From Naganishia liquefaciens (lineage: Eukaryota; Basidiomycota; Tremellomycetes; Filobasidiales; Filobasidiaceae), in contig BLZA01000019.1 of the NCBI GenBank assembly GCA_013423385.1, positions 930,001 through 994,000 of the forward strand: a stretch of DNA of 64,000 nucleotides, read 5' to 3'. Position 1 is the first letter of the stretch; each line of letters opens with the position of its first letter. The notes under the pieces were generated by a model, which worked only from the letters and a program-made list of their open reading frames with translations, did no database searches and was not told the DNA's origin. The position numbers were made by a program, and so were the translations under genes. Positions 11,823 through 23,203 of the stretch are shown here, piece by piece.

Positions 11823-14800
11823 ATGGGCGCAGCAGATGTACGTTCTCTCGCCCCCTTGACCTCCCATCCTGCTCATGCTCACACCTCGCAACCGTTCCCG
11901 CCCCCGCAGAAATCCGCAGCCCTGGCGGCGCTCAGGGACAAACGCCTAAAGCAGGCAAAGAACCGTTCCGCATCGCCTGAAAAGACACGTCCACCGCAAG
12001 CGGAGACGACGTCCTCGGGGATCGCCTACCATGCTTCCGCGATACCCAGGTCATCCAAGATCCTCGCACCGGAATCAAGCCCGAGCGGTCCCGAGTCAAA
12101 ATACTATGGTGGGAACACGGCGTCGCACGCCATTCCCGGGCACGGAGCCGCAGCGATCCGGCATAACCTCTTTGGCGATACATTGGATATCGCCACGCAG
12201 AGCCTCAACAAGCCCCGGAAACAACAGCAAATGACGCAGGCGGAGCGGGAAGCGGCGGCGCGGAGTGAGCAGGTGATGCAGGGTTTACTGGGCATGGCAG
12301 GCAGCGGCGGCGGCGGCGGCGGCGGCGGCGGACATGTCTCGTCGTCTTCGGGGATCCCCGCACGGCCAGATTCGCGGGCATCGACGCACGACAACGATGG
12401 CCTTCCGCCCCGGAAAAAGCAAGCTGTCGCTCCCGCGTCGACAACGACGTCGGAGGGCGCTCGAACACCGAGTAGTCCGACGTTCGGATCGCGTAGCGGA
12501 TCGGCGGCGGCGTTGCCCGGACGGATGGCGAGTGGGCTGAGGGTCTCCACGCCGGGGCACTCGGACGAGGAGGAGCGCATGCGTGGATCTTTGACGCCGC
12601 CGGTGGTGGGCGTCGGATTTGGATCTGGGGGAGGGCCGCAGAGGGTGTCGCTGGCGGCGAGAGGCGCAGGGGTGAATGGTGGTAATGGTACCGGATCCGG
12701 GTCGTTCAGTGCCGCCGTATCGACGCCGAATCGGACGCGGCTACCTGGCACAGGATTCACCACGGGCGGCAGCATGTCATCGAGCGAGGTATTGAACCCA
12801 GATCGACTCAAGATCATGTTCCCGCAAGTGCCCACACAAGTCATCGAGGAGACCATCATCGATTACGGCGATGAGCCGCCCGTCGAGATCATCAAGCGGA
12901 TTCGCGCGGCGCAGACGGGCGTGCCTTATCGCGCGCCCGGCGTCGCGAGCGTCAAGACGATCAGAGCCGTCGCCACGCGCGCGCCCGTCCCGCTTTCGTC
13001 CCCGACAAGCGAACCGGCATTCTCGACACCGGGGAAACCGACACCGACACCGGCGCGCAAGAATCCCAAAGTTGTGTCCGCCATTTATGCGAATCGGAGA
13101 GAACGACGTCCGACGCAAGTCGCCATTGATGTCGGTTCTGCTTCGTCGCCCCCAACCGCGGTCGCCAAGCCCAAGACGATCGACGTTGTTTCCGATGAGG
13201 AGGCCGTGACGGAAGATGACGACTCCGATACCGAAGGTGCGCGCAAGGGTAAGGGCAAGATGGAGGTGGATGAGGATGGGCAGGATATGGATGAAGTCAA
13301 GGCGCTCGAGGTGTTTAATACGTGTACGGCCGAGACATTGACGGGCACCATCGGTAGGTCGAAGGCATCTGCCTTTGAGTTCGGAGGTGCTGACGATACT
13401 CCACGCATAGTCTGTTCAGCCGAACAGGCCGAAATCATCATCAGCCTTCGGCCATTCGCGACTGTGGAGGAATTGCGCAAAAAGCTCACCAAGCGGAAGG
13501 GCGTCTCGTTTGGCCTGTTTGAGCAGTACATCGAAGTTATTCAGGGTTACATCGAGGTCGACCGGTGCCTGACAAAGTGTGAAAATATCGGCAAGGAAAT
13601 TGCCGAGACGGTTGAGATTTGGACGGGCAGCTCCCGTGGCGCGAGAAGTCGCACGGGAACGCCCGATGGTGGTGGAGCCGGGACTGTGGGGCTGTCGCAG
13701 GACACGGGGTTGCACGTCACGTCGGTAGATGTCGACAAGATCAAGGCCGAGATCATGACGGAGCAGGACAAGAAGCGGAGGGCGACGTTGAAGACGTTTG
13801 TGACGGAACAGCCAAAGACATTGGCCAAGGGGGTCGTCTTGAAGGACTACCAGTTGCTTGGCGTTAACTGGTTGAATCTGCTCTATACCAAGGATTTGAG
13901 CTGTATCCTGGCGGACGATATGGGTGAGTGCAAGGCTCTGGTGCACAGTCTGGTGTTCTGACGGGCAAGATCAGGTCTCGGCAAAACAATGCAGGTCATT
14001 TCTTTCTTGACCCTGCTTCGGGAAAGAGGAAGCAAGGGACCACATCTCATCATCGTTCCGTGAGTAAGGGAAGCGGGCTGTCAGGAGCGGGCGATTGCTC
14101 ATTCCATGCAGATCCTCTACTCTCGAGAACTGGGTCCGCGAGTTCCAGAAATTTTCACCCCAGATCGATGTACGGACATACTATGGCTCGCAAAACGAGC
14201 GTTTCAACCTTCGAGACGAGTACCGGGCGATGGCCGACAATGACGAGCTCGAGGTGCTGTTGACAACCTATGATATGGCATGGAAGCCGGACGACAACAA
14301 GTTCTTGCGGAAAAAGATTCAGTTTGATGTGAGTTGCTAATGCCCGGAAACGGGCCGAAGCTGATGAGCATTCTTCAGTGCTGCATCTTTGACGAAGGCC
14401 ATACGCTCAAAAATTTCGAGAGCCAAAGGTATAAGAGCTTGATCCAAATACGATCAAATTGGCGGGTGTTGTTGACAGGAACACCGCTGCAGAACAACCT
14501 TCAGGAGCTAGTGGTAAGTCGATGTCGCAGTGATGAGGATGCAAGGCTGAACCGATGCATACAGTCTCTGCTCAACTTTATCCACGAGGATATCTTCGAG
14601 GAAGCCGAAGAGCATTTACGACAAATCTTCAAGGTGCATAACAAGGGCTCTGCAAACATGCTGTCACAGCAGCGAGTGTCACGCGCACGAGCCATGATGA
14701 CACCATTCGTGTTGCGGCGGCGCAAGGTGCAAGTGAGCCTCCACAACCACAAACCCTCTGCTTTTCGTGCTGACACTCTTGCTCAGGTACTCAAAGATCT

Positions 14801-16347
14801 TCCCCCCAAGACTGACAAGGTCATTGAATGCGAGATGCCTGCGAGCCAGAAGAAATTATACCTCGAAACCCTCCGACGCTCGTCTTCTGCGCTGGCTCAG
14901 CAAAACCTGCTTGAAGGCGAAGCAGATGGGAAACCGAAACGCGGCAGGAAGGCTGTCCTGGAAAAGAAGAACGACGCCTCAGCCAATATCCTGATGGATC
15001 TCAGGAAGGCGGCTCTCCACCCGCTGCTGTTCCGCAAGGTGTATGACGACAAGAAAATCCGTACCGTCGCGCGGGACTGTATGCTGGAGCCCGAGTTCGC
15101 AACCAGTAACTTTGACCTGATCGTCGAGGATATGGAGGTGAGTGGGCCGAGACCGTTGAGTGTGGAGGCACTCATGATATCTGCGGCAGGTCATGACGGA
15201 CGCAGAACTGTTCTTTTTCTGTCAACGTTACAAGGTTTGTCGTCAGCCGGTTCGTATACTTGGTCGCTTACGTGGACCTTTTGCAGAGTGTCAATCACCA
15301 TACCATCAGCAGCAAGCATTTTATGGACGTCGCCAAGGTCAAGGCGTTGAAAAAGGTACTGGAAGACAGTGACAAGGAAGGAAAGCGTATTCTCTTGTTC
15401 TCGCAGGTATGTCCATTGCCGCCGACATGCTGCTTGTCGCTCTTTTGACACTTGTCTGTCATTTCTTCTAGTTCACGCAGATGCTAGACATCCTGCAAGT
15501 CATTCTTTCAAACTTGGGCTTCAGGTACATCCGACTTGATGGCAGTACCAAGGTCGACGAGCGTCAAGGTCTCGTAGATGAATTCACGAACGATCCAGAC
15601 ATCAAAGTGTTCCTGCTTTCCACCAAAGCGGGAGGTATGGGGTGAGCAAGGAATGTGTTGGTTCATGTGGTCGCATACTGACGGTAAGAACTCGCAGGAT
15701 CAACTTGGTAGCTGCTTCCGTGGTCTGCATCTTTGACCAGGACTTTAATCGTAAGTTGAGCGGTTTCTTTGTCGTGTCTCGCTTGAGGCTCATCGAGTAC
15801 CTTTTTCGATAGCGCACAACGACCGACAAGCGGCAGATCGGGCTTACCGAATTGTGGGTATCCCGGGGTCTTTCCGCACACAGAGCTAGATGCTCATCTT
15901 GTTATGTTACAGGGTCAAACGCGAGAAGTCGAAGTCATCAAGCTATTGACGCGCAATACGATAGATGTAAGCTTCATCCTAGCACTGCGCCCTGGACCAT
16001 CGAGCTCATCTGGCTCGTCACGATTCCAGGAGGACATTTATCGTATCGGAATCACCAAGCTCCGACTTGACGATGCCGTCGGCGGCACCGGCGGCGGCTC
16101 TGCCTCTGTCCCCGGTCTCGCGGGGGACGCAACGGCCCCGCAGGCCGACGCCACAGGCGCAATGGATGATACGCGAGCGCAAAACGAGGTGAAGAAGAGC
16201 TTGCTGAATACGCTGCGGCAAAAGCTCGTGGATGAGGAGGGCAAAGTGCGGGATGTGACGGAGGATGTGTTGACGAATGGTGACGATGCGGCCGAGGGGG
16301 AGGGGAAAGTGGATGAGGCTGGGGTTGTGCATGTCAAGGTTGAGTAG
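11823..16347 (+). CDS. FUN30: Snf2-family chromatin remodeller FUN30/SMARCAD1
   Basis: ATP-dependent nucleosome remodeller acting in heterochromatin silencing and DNA-end resection. The ATG at 11823 (CACCATGG) is preferred over upstream in-frame codons. Fifteen exons give 1242 residues: 11823-11837, 11910-13353, 13411-13923, 13975-14059, 14112-14328, 14379-14513, 14565-14732, 14787-15137, 15190-15234, 15287-15406, 15472-15641, 15698-15750, 15813-15853, 15913-15966, 16030-16347. The N-terminal half is disordered with a nine-Gly run. A CUE-like ubiquitin-binding motif ([18 protein letters not shown]) follows. The motor has ILADDMGLGKT (split by an intron), a DEGH box as in Fun30, [32 protein letters not shown] and ADRAYRIGQTREV. 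The first two introns (72 and 57 bases) are multiples of three without stops, so retained forms would stay in frame. Confidence 0.95.
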
Positions 16348-17694
16348 GTGGAGCAAAGTGTGCGGGTTGGCGGGCAGGGTTGTAGCATAGATCAATGCAT
16401 TGGCGCAGACTTTGGAATACGTGGAAGGATCGGCGAGCACGGTTTGGCGTTCGTTACCTTATGGAACAGCCGTGGACAAGGGCTGTGACATCAAAGCTTT
16501 CTACGAGGATCCCGCCAAGTGTATGCCAGAGCCATGGCTCTGCAGGTACAGCTGACAAGCTGATATCATAGTCAAAGGTGAGAGGATACATTGCACGAGG
16601 TATCCGTATATACATCGACTACAACCGACAACCACCGCACAACCAGATTCCACCGACTGGGTCATATTTCAGAAGACATTAGGATAGACCGAACCCTCGA
16701 CATCAGCAAGAAGCTCCGAGCGAGGCCCCCACGAGAGGGGTCTTGCCCATATATGGATACTGTCTGCTGTCCGAGCTTGACTCTATTGTGTTGGTAAGTC
16801 TCATCATGGTATGACCCCAGTCTGCGTGGATCCCCCGAATTCGTGCCTTGATCGCCCTTGTTCTGATCGCATCTCCTAGACTCTGGCGATGCTCGCGCAT
16901 TTGGGGAACGAGTCCCATTCCAGTTCGAAGAAGCCGTTATTCGGAGCTTTTGCGAACAAGTAGAGACGGTGGCCCTTGGTGAGAGTAGGTCGACGACGAC
17001 ATCGAGGACGAATTCCCGGCCAAGAACCGCCCGTGGCCGTCGTGGTGGTGGTCAAGAGGTGAGAGAGCACTCGACGACACCTTGAATCTGTCCGCATGTT
17101 TGTTATATCGCCCTTCCGCGTCGCTGCCAAACTGCCCTGCCCTGAGCGAGTCACGTGCCTGGCCCCCCTTGGCGCTTCTCACGCTTTGCGCTTTGAATTT
17201 CGCCGCGCTAGCTAGTCGCTGCGGCTTCGATCGCGCGGGCCAACGTTTGTCTCAGCCGCGTCAAAGGGGAGCAGTATGCATGCGATGGCGAGGCAAAGGT
17301 CGGCAAGCGAGTCCATCGTGCAAGACGTCCCAGTCTCTGTGTTCCCCACCCTTCCGCCAAGCGTCAAGCTCGACCACTCGCACCTCCCGTCAAACCCTCA
17401 CAAAGCCAACCAACACACGAATCCCGGGGAAATAGCGTACAAGGCCTTTTCATGCCATTGTCATTTACCAAACTCTCCAAAAGGAACCAGCAAACATTCC
17501 GCCATCTATCAGCTATTCAGATTGTCAATCGTCCCTTCGTAGACGATAAGCCTAATATACGAAGCTCTCATCGAGTCTTTGGTTGAATCGCCCGCGATAT
17601 CCCTCAATATACAGTCATATCAGCCAGAAATTACATTACTCTGCCCGTTCAATTTCGTTGCTCAACCGTAACAACACGCAAATAATCATTCAAG
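16348..17694. other. Intergenic, no gene recognised
   Basis: About 1.35 kb between FUN30 and TIF5 on the same strand. The last 500 bases are C-rich and A+C-rich, as often seen before highly expressed genes, and probably hold the TIF5 promoter and 5' leader. No RNA gene or protein recognised. Confidence 0.5.
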
Positions 17695-19206
17695 ATGGCG
17701 ACCGTTAACATCCGACGAGATGTCGATGACAAGTTCTACGTGGGTAATCATGTCCTCAATAGTGTAGCCGTAGCCTGACCTGTCCTTGTCGGCTCTTAGC
17801 GATACAAGATGCCCGCGTTGCAGACCAAGATCGAGGGTAAAGGAAACGGTATCAAGACTGTCATTCCCAACATGGATGACATCGCAAAGGCTTTGAGCCG
17901 ACCGCCGACCTGTACGTGCTCCACCTTGCGCATCCCCCATACTGCGGCTGATTCCATATCCCGCAGATCCGACCAAATTCTTTGGCTGCGAACTCGGGGC
18001 GCAAACGTCCTTTGCCAACGACAGATACCTTGTCAACGGCGCTCACCAGGCCGACCGCTTGCGTGAACTTCTCGACACGTTTATCGATAAATTCGTTCTC
18101 TGCGCCGCGTGCAAGAATCCGGAAACGGTGCTGATCGTCGACCCCAAAAAGGAAGAGATCACGCGTGACTGCAAGGCGTGCGGCGAGCACAGTGCCATCG
18201 ATATGCGACACAAGTTGACGACGTTCATCTTGAAGAATCCCCCGGCCGGAAGCACCAAAAGCGGCGGCAAGAAGAGCAAGAAGGGCGGCAAGGGTGGCGA
18301 TGAGGCGTCCGGCGTCAAGGACAAGTACGCCGAAGCCGAAGCTATGCGTGAGGCACAGATGGCCGGCAGCAATATCCCAACGATCCGTACGGACGGCAAG
18401 GCGACGCCCGCAGACGAGGAAGACGAAATTGCCAAGCAGTTCAAGAACGCGCCCGCGGTTTCCGATCGCGCGGTGAACGACGACGACTGGGCCGTCGATA
18501 CCTCGGCCGACGCCGTTGCAGCGCGAATGAAGAATCTCGCCGTCAACGTCGATGGTTTCTCGGGCGGACTGGGCGACGACGATGATGAGAATGCGGGCGA
18601 GACCAAATATGACGCGTTTGGCGCCTGGTTGGCGGAGAACAAGGCGGGCGCGACCGAGGCCGAGATCGTGGCGCAGGCCAAGGAGATGGGCGTCTGGCTC
18701 AAGCCCAAGGCGGCGACGGCCATTGCGGAGAACATCTGGTCGGACAACTTGGAAGAGGACGTCAAGAAGTGGGACAAGTTGTTGCTCGCTGTGAGTACCG
18801 CACCGTATGCGCGCCTCGTGGGATTCCGCACTCATTCCTCGTTGCACATAGTTTCTCGCGCCCGGCGAAAAAGCGAAAAAGGCCTTCCTCGGCGGCTTTG
18901 AACGCTACGTCGGCGTTACCCACCCGGAACTGACGCCCCTGACGCCCAAGGTCCTCATGGCGCTGTACCAGGAGGAAGTGCTCGACGATGAAGAGTTGTT
19001 GATCCAATGGGGCACGCATACGAGTAAGAAATATGTCGACAAGGATGTCAGCAAGAAGGTCAGGTCGGCTGCGGCGCCGTTCATCAAGGTGAGTTTTTGG
19101 CGTTGTTCGCGGGTTGTGGAGGTTTCGATGATGTGCTGACTGGTGATCTCTGGTACAGTGGCTCGAGGAGGCCGAGGATGACGACGACGAGTCGGACGAC
19201 GAGTAG
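17695..19206 (+). CDS. TIF5: Translation initiation factor eIF5
   Basis: GTPase-activating factor for eIF2 in the 43S complex. Exons 17695-17739, 17800-17911, 17967-18790, 18852-19088, 19159-19206 give 421 residues. The N-terminal eIF2B/eIF5 domain contains [19 protein letters not shown], carrying the conserved N-terminal Arg of the GAP function, and [15 protein letters not shown]2-C2 zinc ribbon follows: CAAC and CKAC pairs about 30 residues apart. A Lys/Gly-rich linker leads to the C-terminal W2 (HEAT) domain with [18 protein letters not shown] and the acidic-aromatic end ([15 protein letters not shown]) that binds eIF2-beta and eIF3c. Length is close to other fungal eIF5. Confidence 0.97.
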
Positions 19207-19552
19207 AGGATCGTTTGGGGCAGAGTGGGGTTACCCTCCTGAGCTCATTTGAAGTGTTTTCTTGGCTGCAGTCACGATGTATCTTATCACTCTCTACTCT
19301 TGTATTCAATTGCGTTGCCTCTTTCAAAGCCCCATTGTCCCTCCATCCCGTGCTGTCATCCTCTCCCGACCCGTTAACCACCCGCAAAGAGGCCCCGCTC
19401 TCCTGGGCCAATGAGCGACCAGCTAGCGCGCACCGCGTGGCCCGTCGATCGCACTCTCCACCTCGCTCGCACGCAGTGAGTGCGTCAAGACGCCCATCCC
19501 TCCTCATCCCCTGGTTGGCACCATCGGTCGAATCACACCCAAACAGCCCATC
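19207..19552. other. Intergenic region between eIF5 and the CCDC47-like gene
   Basis: 346 bases, C+T-rich toward its 3' half. No coding or RNA signal seen. It presumably holds the eIF5 3' end and the next promoter. Confidence 0.5.
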
Positions 19553-21084
19553 ATGTCCGGTCTGGCTGGCATCCTGACACAGTTCGCGCCTCCGCCCGTC
19601 AACCTTACCGAGCCATACACGGGAATCGAGTACCGATGGAAGAATATTGCCTTTCGACCGGCGTGAGTCTGGTCGCATCGGTTGCAGGTCGGTAGCTTCG
19701 CCGGAGACTGATGTGTGTTGACCGCTAGGATATTCGTCCGAGAGGGGATGGTGCTCGGACTGGTAGCCTTGTTGCTGCTCGCCTACTACCTCGGCAAGTC
19801 GATGAATGAGCGTCGAGCAAAGTCATGGCAAGTCGCTACCGTTCTGAAGATTCGCATGTCGATGTGCGTCTAACCCCAAAGACGGTCGACTCCAGGTGGA
19901 AAGTCTTCCATGACCTCTACTCGCCTCAATTCAAGGCCATGTCCCCGCTTCCTTCGCAAGCGCTCATCAGCAACGGGCCCGCCCAGTTCCTGCACTACCT
20001 CACGGGCCGACGAAACCTGCTCTCGCTGCACATGGTACTCAACCTCGTCCCTCGGCACAACTTTATTCAGCTCGTGCAGGACCTCGTCATGGGTCTTGTT
20101 GATCCCGTTTCGCAGGCGATCGAAGATGAGGTCGTTTTGGATTTCACGCTTGGAGAAGGGGGAAAGGGTCAGACGGGAGAGGGACCGGGCGTGTGGGCCG
20201 TGGTGGATAAGAGTGGAGTTTTGGCGGGTATCAGGAAGAAGCGATGGGATGTTGTGAGTCCCATCCAGAGCTTGGGGACTCGACATTTTGCTCATTTCCT
20301 TTTTACCTATCAGGGTTTTACCAAGACCTTTGAAAGCCCCGTCGTACCCAACACGCACATGGTATTGGCAGAGACCCTGGACTCGTTGGAATACTTCATC
20401 AACGCCAACAACACCGGATTGATCGAAGCATTAAAGAACCCGCAGACGGCTAAATGGTTCAAGAGTCTTGTCGTAAGCATCCTTTTGCAGCACGCCTTGA
20501 ATCTCCAACTCTGATGGTGCCTGATCTCGATGTCAGATCACGGACCAGCCCGCTAGACGACCGGCCAAGGGACCCCTGGCAGAGGCCGTCAAATCGCGAC
20601 ACTTGGTCCTCACCTTGCGTTTGCCGACCGAGAGGCAAATGCAAGAAGCCACCCCATGGATTCAAGTTGCCCTCAACTTGATCGACTTGATGGGCAAAGT
20701 CCCCGTCAAGCCCGAGGTATGCCTTTCTCCGCGCGCTCAAACTCACAGATAGACTGACAGTTGAGTACGCGGCGTTCCCTAGACGACCCGAAAACTGAGA
20801 AAGATCCGGGCGGATGTCGACGCCGAGTTGACCAAGGAGTACCAGCGCGAAGTTGCCGAGGAGACAGGCGAAACCGAGGAGGAGAAGCGGCTTGCGAAGC
20901 GTCGGGCGGAGGAGAAGCGGCGTGCGCTGTTGAGCCCCGAAGAGCAGAAGAGGGTGGGTTGCTTGTTCCATCGCTTCAAGGAGAAAAACTGACTTCCTTG
21001 CGCCTTTTCCCGGATGTTTAGCTCGAGGAGAAGGACAGGAAAAAGGCGCTCAAGAAGACACAGGCCCGAACGACTCGTCGATGA
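19553..21084 (+). CDS. CCDC47-like ER membrane protein (DUF1682, PAT-complex type)
   Basis: Single-pass ER protein whose animal homologue CCDC47 binds the Sec61 translocon in the multipass/PAT complex and influences calcium handling. Exons 19553-19662, 19729-19827, 19896-20253, 20314-20472, 20537-20716, 20783-20953, 21022-21084 give 379 residues. A short lumenal N-terminus with TEPYTGIEYRWKN precedes the membrane helix (MVLGLVALLLLAYYLGKS). The cytosolic DUF1682 domain shows FLHYLTGRRNLLSLHM and LVPRHNFIQ. The tail is a Lys/Arg/Glu-rich coiled coil ending KKTQARTTRR. Intron 2 is a GC-AG intron: exon 2 ends TCATG followed by GCAAGT, and only this junction rejoins the frame. Confidence 0.92.
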
Positions 21085-21564
21085 GCGGAGAAATGAGCGA
21101 AAAAGGAATGTCGAGGTCGGGCAATCAGGGTAAGGAGGCAGGCGGTTTGGGGGAAAGGGGGGAATTAGCATAGGGACTAGGCCTTGTATTATTTCATACC
21201 TTAGTCCGTTCGATACAGTAATCTCCGGAAGGTGATGTGGGCAGCTATGGCGAAAACGCTAACAAAGGTCGCCTTCATGGGTGTTGACTTTCTCGCCTGT
21301 AACATTCTGACAATGTCGCGACGCAATCTTGGCGTCTCATGCCATGTGCCAGTCGGCCGCGGGCCCCCCCCCCCATCACACATTCACAGCCGTCCATTCG
21401 CCGTCCTTGGGCTCCAGTGACTACAGATTATATCCCATAAAAGTTCCATTCGAAGACGTTGTGCATTGCCCGAATGCCGCGACTACGAGAATACAACATG
21501 GTGTGGACATACCTTACAGCCGACTTCCTAGGGATTAGTAGAAGAGGTTGTGCGGGCTAGACTC
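21085..21564. other. Convergent intergenic region with poly-C tract
   Basis: 480 bases between two convergent genes, so it holds both 3' ends. It contains an 11-base C run (21364-21374). No gene seen. Confidence 0.5.
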
Positions 21565-23203
21565 TCAGAATCTTGGGCTCCGCCCGCGTTTGAGCTGCGA
21601 GATTCGTAATCCCCTGGCATGCTGCATCGCCTTCAATCCCGCCGCCTCGAGCGCGCGACGCCGGACGGGATCAAAGTCTCGTGTCGGCTCGAAGACGGCG
21701 GGATCTGCGGTGTTGGCGATGCGCAAGTCGATATTCGGTGGACGATCCAGCATTCGCTTCTCTTTCGGAATTCTGGGCGTCTTGCGTATATGACGAAAAA
21801 GGTAGCCCCGCCTCGAAAGACGTCGGCAGGTCTTGCCGGTGGGTGTGGCTGAGCCGGCGATCGTTGCCGAAGCCGAAACAGTGAAAACGGTCGAGTTTGA
21901 CACTGTTGCACCAGAGATATTGTGCACTCCCGTTGGTAGTGCAGATGAAGCAGCAAGTGTAGTCGCATTGGCAATACTGGAAGAAGGAGAAGCTGATTTG
22001 TAGACAGTTGTAAACGCAGTCATGGTCAAATCGGCAGCATCAGACAAAGTTGGTGGTTCCGTTGATACATTGGATGTGGTCGAAGCGGTAGCAGACGCCG
22101 TCTTCGAGATTGACGAAGCTGATGACAGGGGCATTTTGGACGGGGCGGCGGTCGAGACCGGCTCGTCAACGTTGACAGCGTTCGCGAATAAGTCGGTCTG
22201 CGCGCCATCCATGAAGCCATATTCACTGTTGTAGAATGGCGGATCATAGTAGTCTTGGAAGTTGTTGTTGCGCTCTTTCTGAAGCCAGTAATGGGGGAGT
22301 TTTGCGCCAACTGTACAGTTGCTTGTGTCGGTCGGGAAATGACACTTCTTGGCGATTTGTGCTGTCACACGGATTAGTGAGGGAGTACGTAAAACGCCTT
22401 GATTCATGCTTACGAGCAGGAATCGCGCGAGTCCCAGTGGCACCTGTCACCTTGCACCTATACGCCAATTGGTAGATCTGCTGACTTCCTCCTTCGATAG
22501 AGTGGATCCACGCTAAGTATTGGTATACAAGAATGAGCTCGCTTACGCCTGGATGAGATGATTCTCCACCTACACCACATGCAAAGACAGCCGCCTTCTG
22601 GACAGGCAGGAATATCTCCCGGAATGTGATAATCCGTTTGCTGAAACCATGGACTAGTGTAGTTGACGGAGATAACGGCAAAGTCTTCCGGTTGGACTTG
22701 GTTGATGTCGGACTTGTAAGCAATGGCGATACTCGTACCCTTGACGTTTGTCGGGTTTGGCGTCCCCCACGTGTCGATTGTATGCATTGCGCCTCTGCCG
22801 TCGGCGGGATTGGAGGTGCTGGACTTGCAGGCGTAAATGGTGGCGTCTCTCTCTCCTGGTTCGGTAGAATACCTATCATTGAGCGGAGTCAGTTGATGCA
22901 CTGGAGTCGTTCGAGCGCTGCCTACTTTGATTGAGCTTTGTTGCAGCTGGTATAGCCCTTGTATACTCCGCCCGAGGGCAACTCCATAAAGACACCCGCA
23001 GGAGGCGGGTCATTGCGGAACGCTTCTCCGTGAAGCCACCAATCGTTAAAGGATAGATCTGCCAACGGCTCGACGGCATTTTGTTGGTTGGGATCTTTTT
23101 CGTCCCAACCAAACATGGCTGGATCCCATAATGCGATGTGGGCCCGCGCCGTGAGTGGAAGCAGACCGATGGTAATGGCGGAAAGGGCCGACTTGAATAT
23201 CAT
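21565..23203 (-). CDS. AA14/Cel1-like lytic polysaccharide monooxygenase, secreted
   Basis: Copper enzyme that oxidatively cleaves polysaccharide; family AA14 was described on xylan, and a related protein, Cel1, is known from Cryptococcus. Exons 23203-22926, 22872-22574, 22512-22414, 22361-21565 give 490 residues. A signal peptide ends ...TARA so the mature protein begins with His ([11 protein letters not shown]), as a histidine brace requires; the second brace His is probably that of [10 protein letters not shown] (about mature residue 102). Family motifs: [69 protein letters not shown], and [11 protein letters not shown] Ser/Thr-rich linker of about 100 residues follows. The last 90 residues are strongly basic ([15 protein letters not shown]), with no GPI signal or membrane helix. 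Confidence 0.9.

Noticed and set aside
12104-12859. Long minus-strand open frame inside FUN30
   Set aside because: It is the antisense shadow of a GC-rich, low-complexity coding region; the plus strand carries the real, spliced, family-matching gene.
13924-13961. FUN30 frame ending in a stop soon after the ATP-binding loop start
   Set aside because: The stop lies inside an intron that begins GTGAGT right after ATGG; splicing restores GLGKT and the rest of the motor.
17861-18847. 328-codon minus-strand frame opposite eIF5
   Set aside because: Antisense shadow of biased codon use in a highly expressed gene; its product shows no family resemblance.
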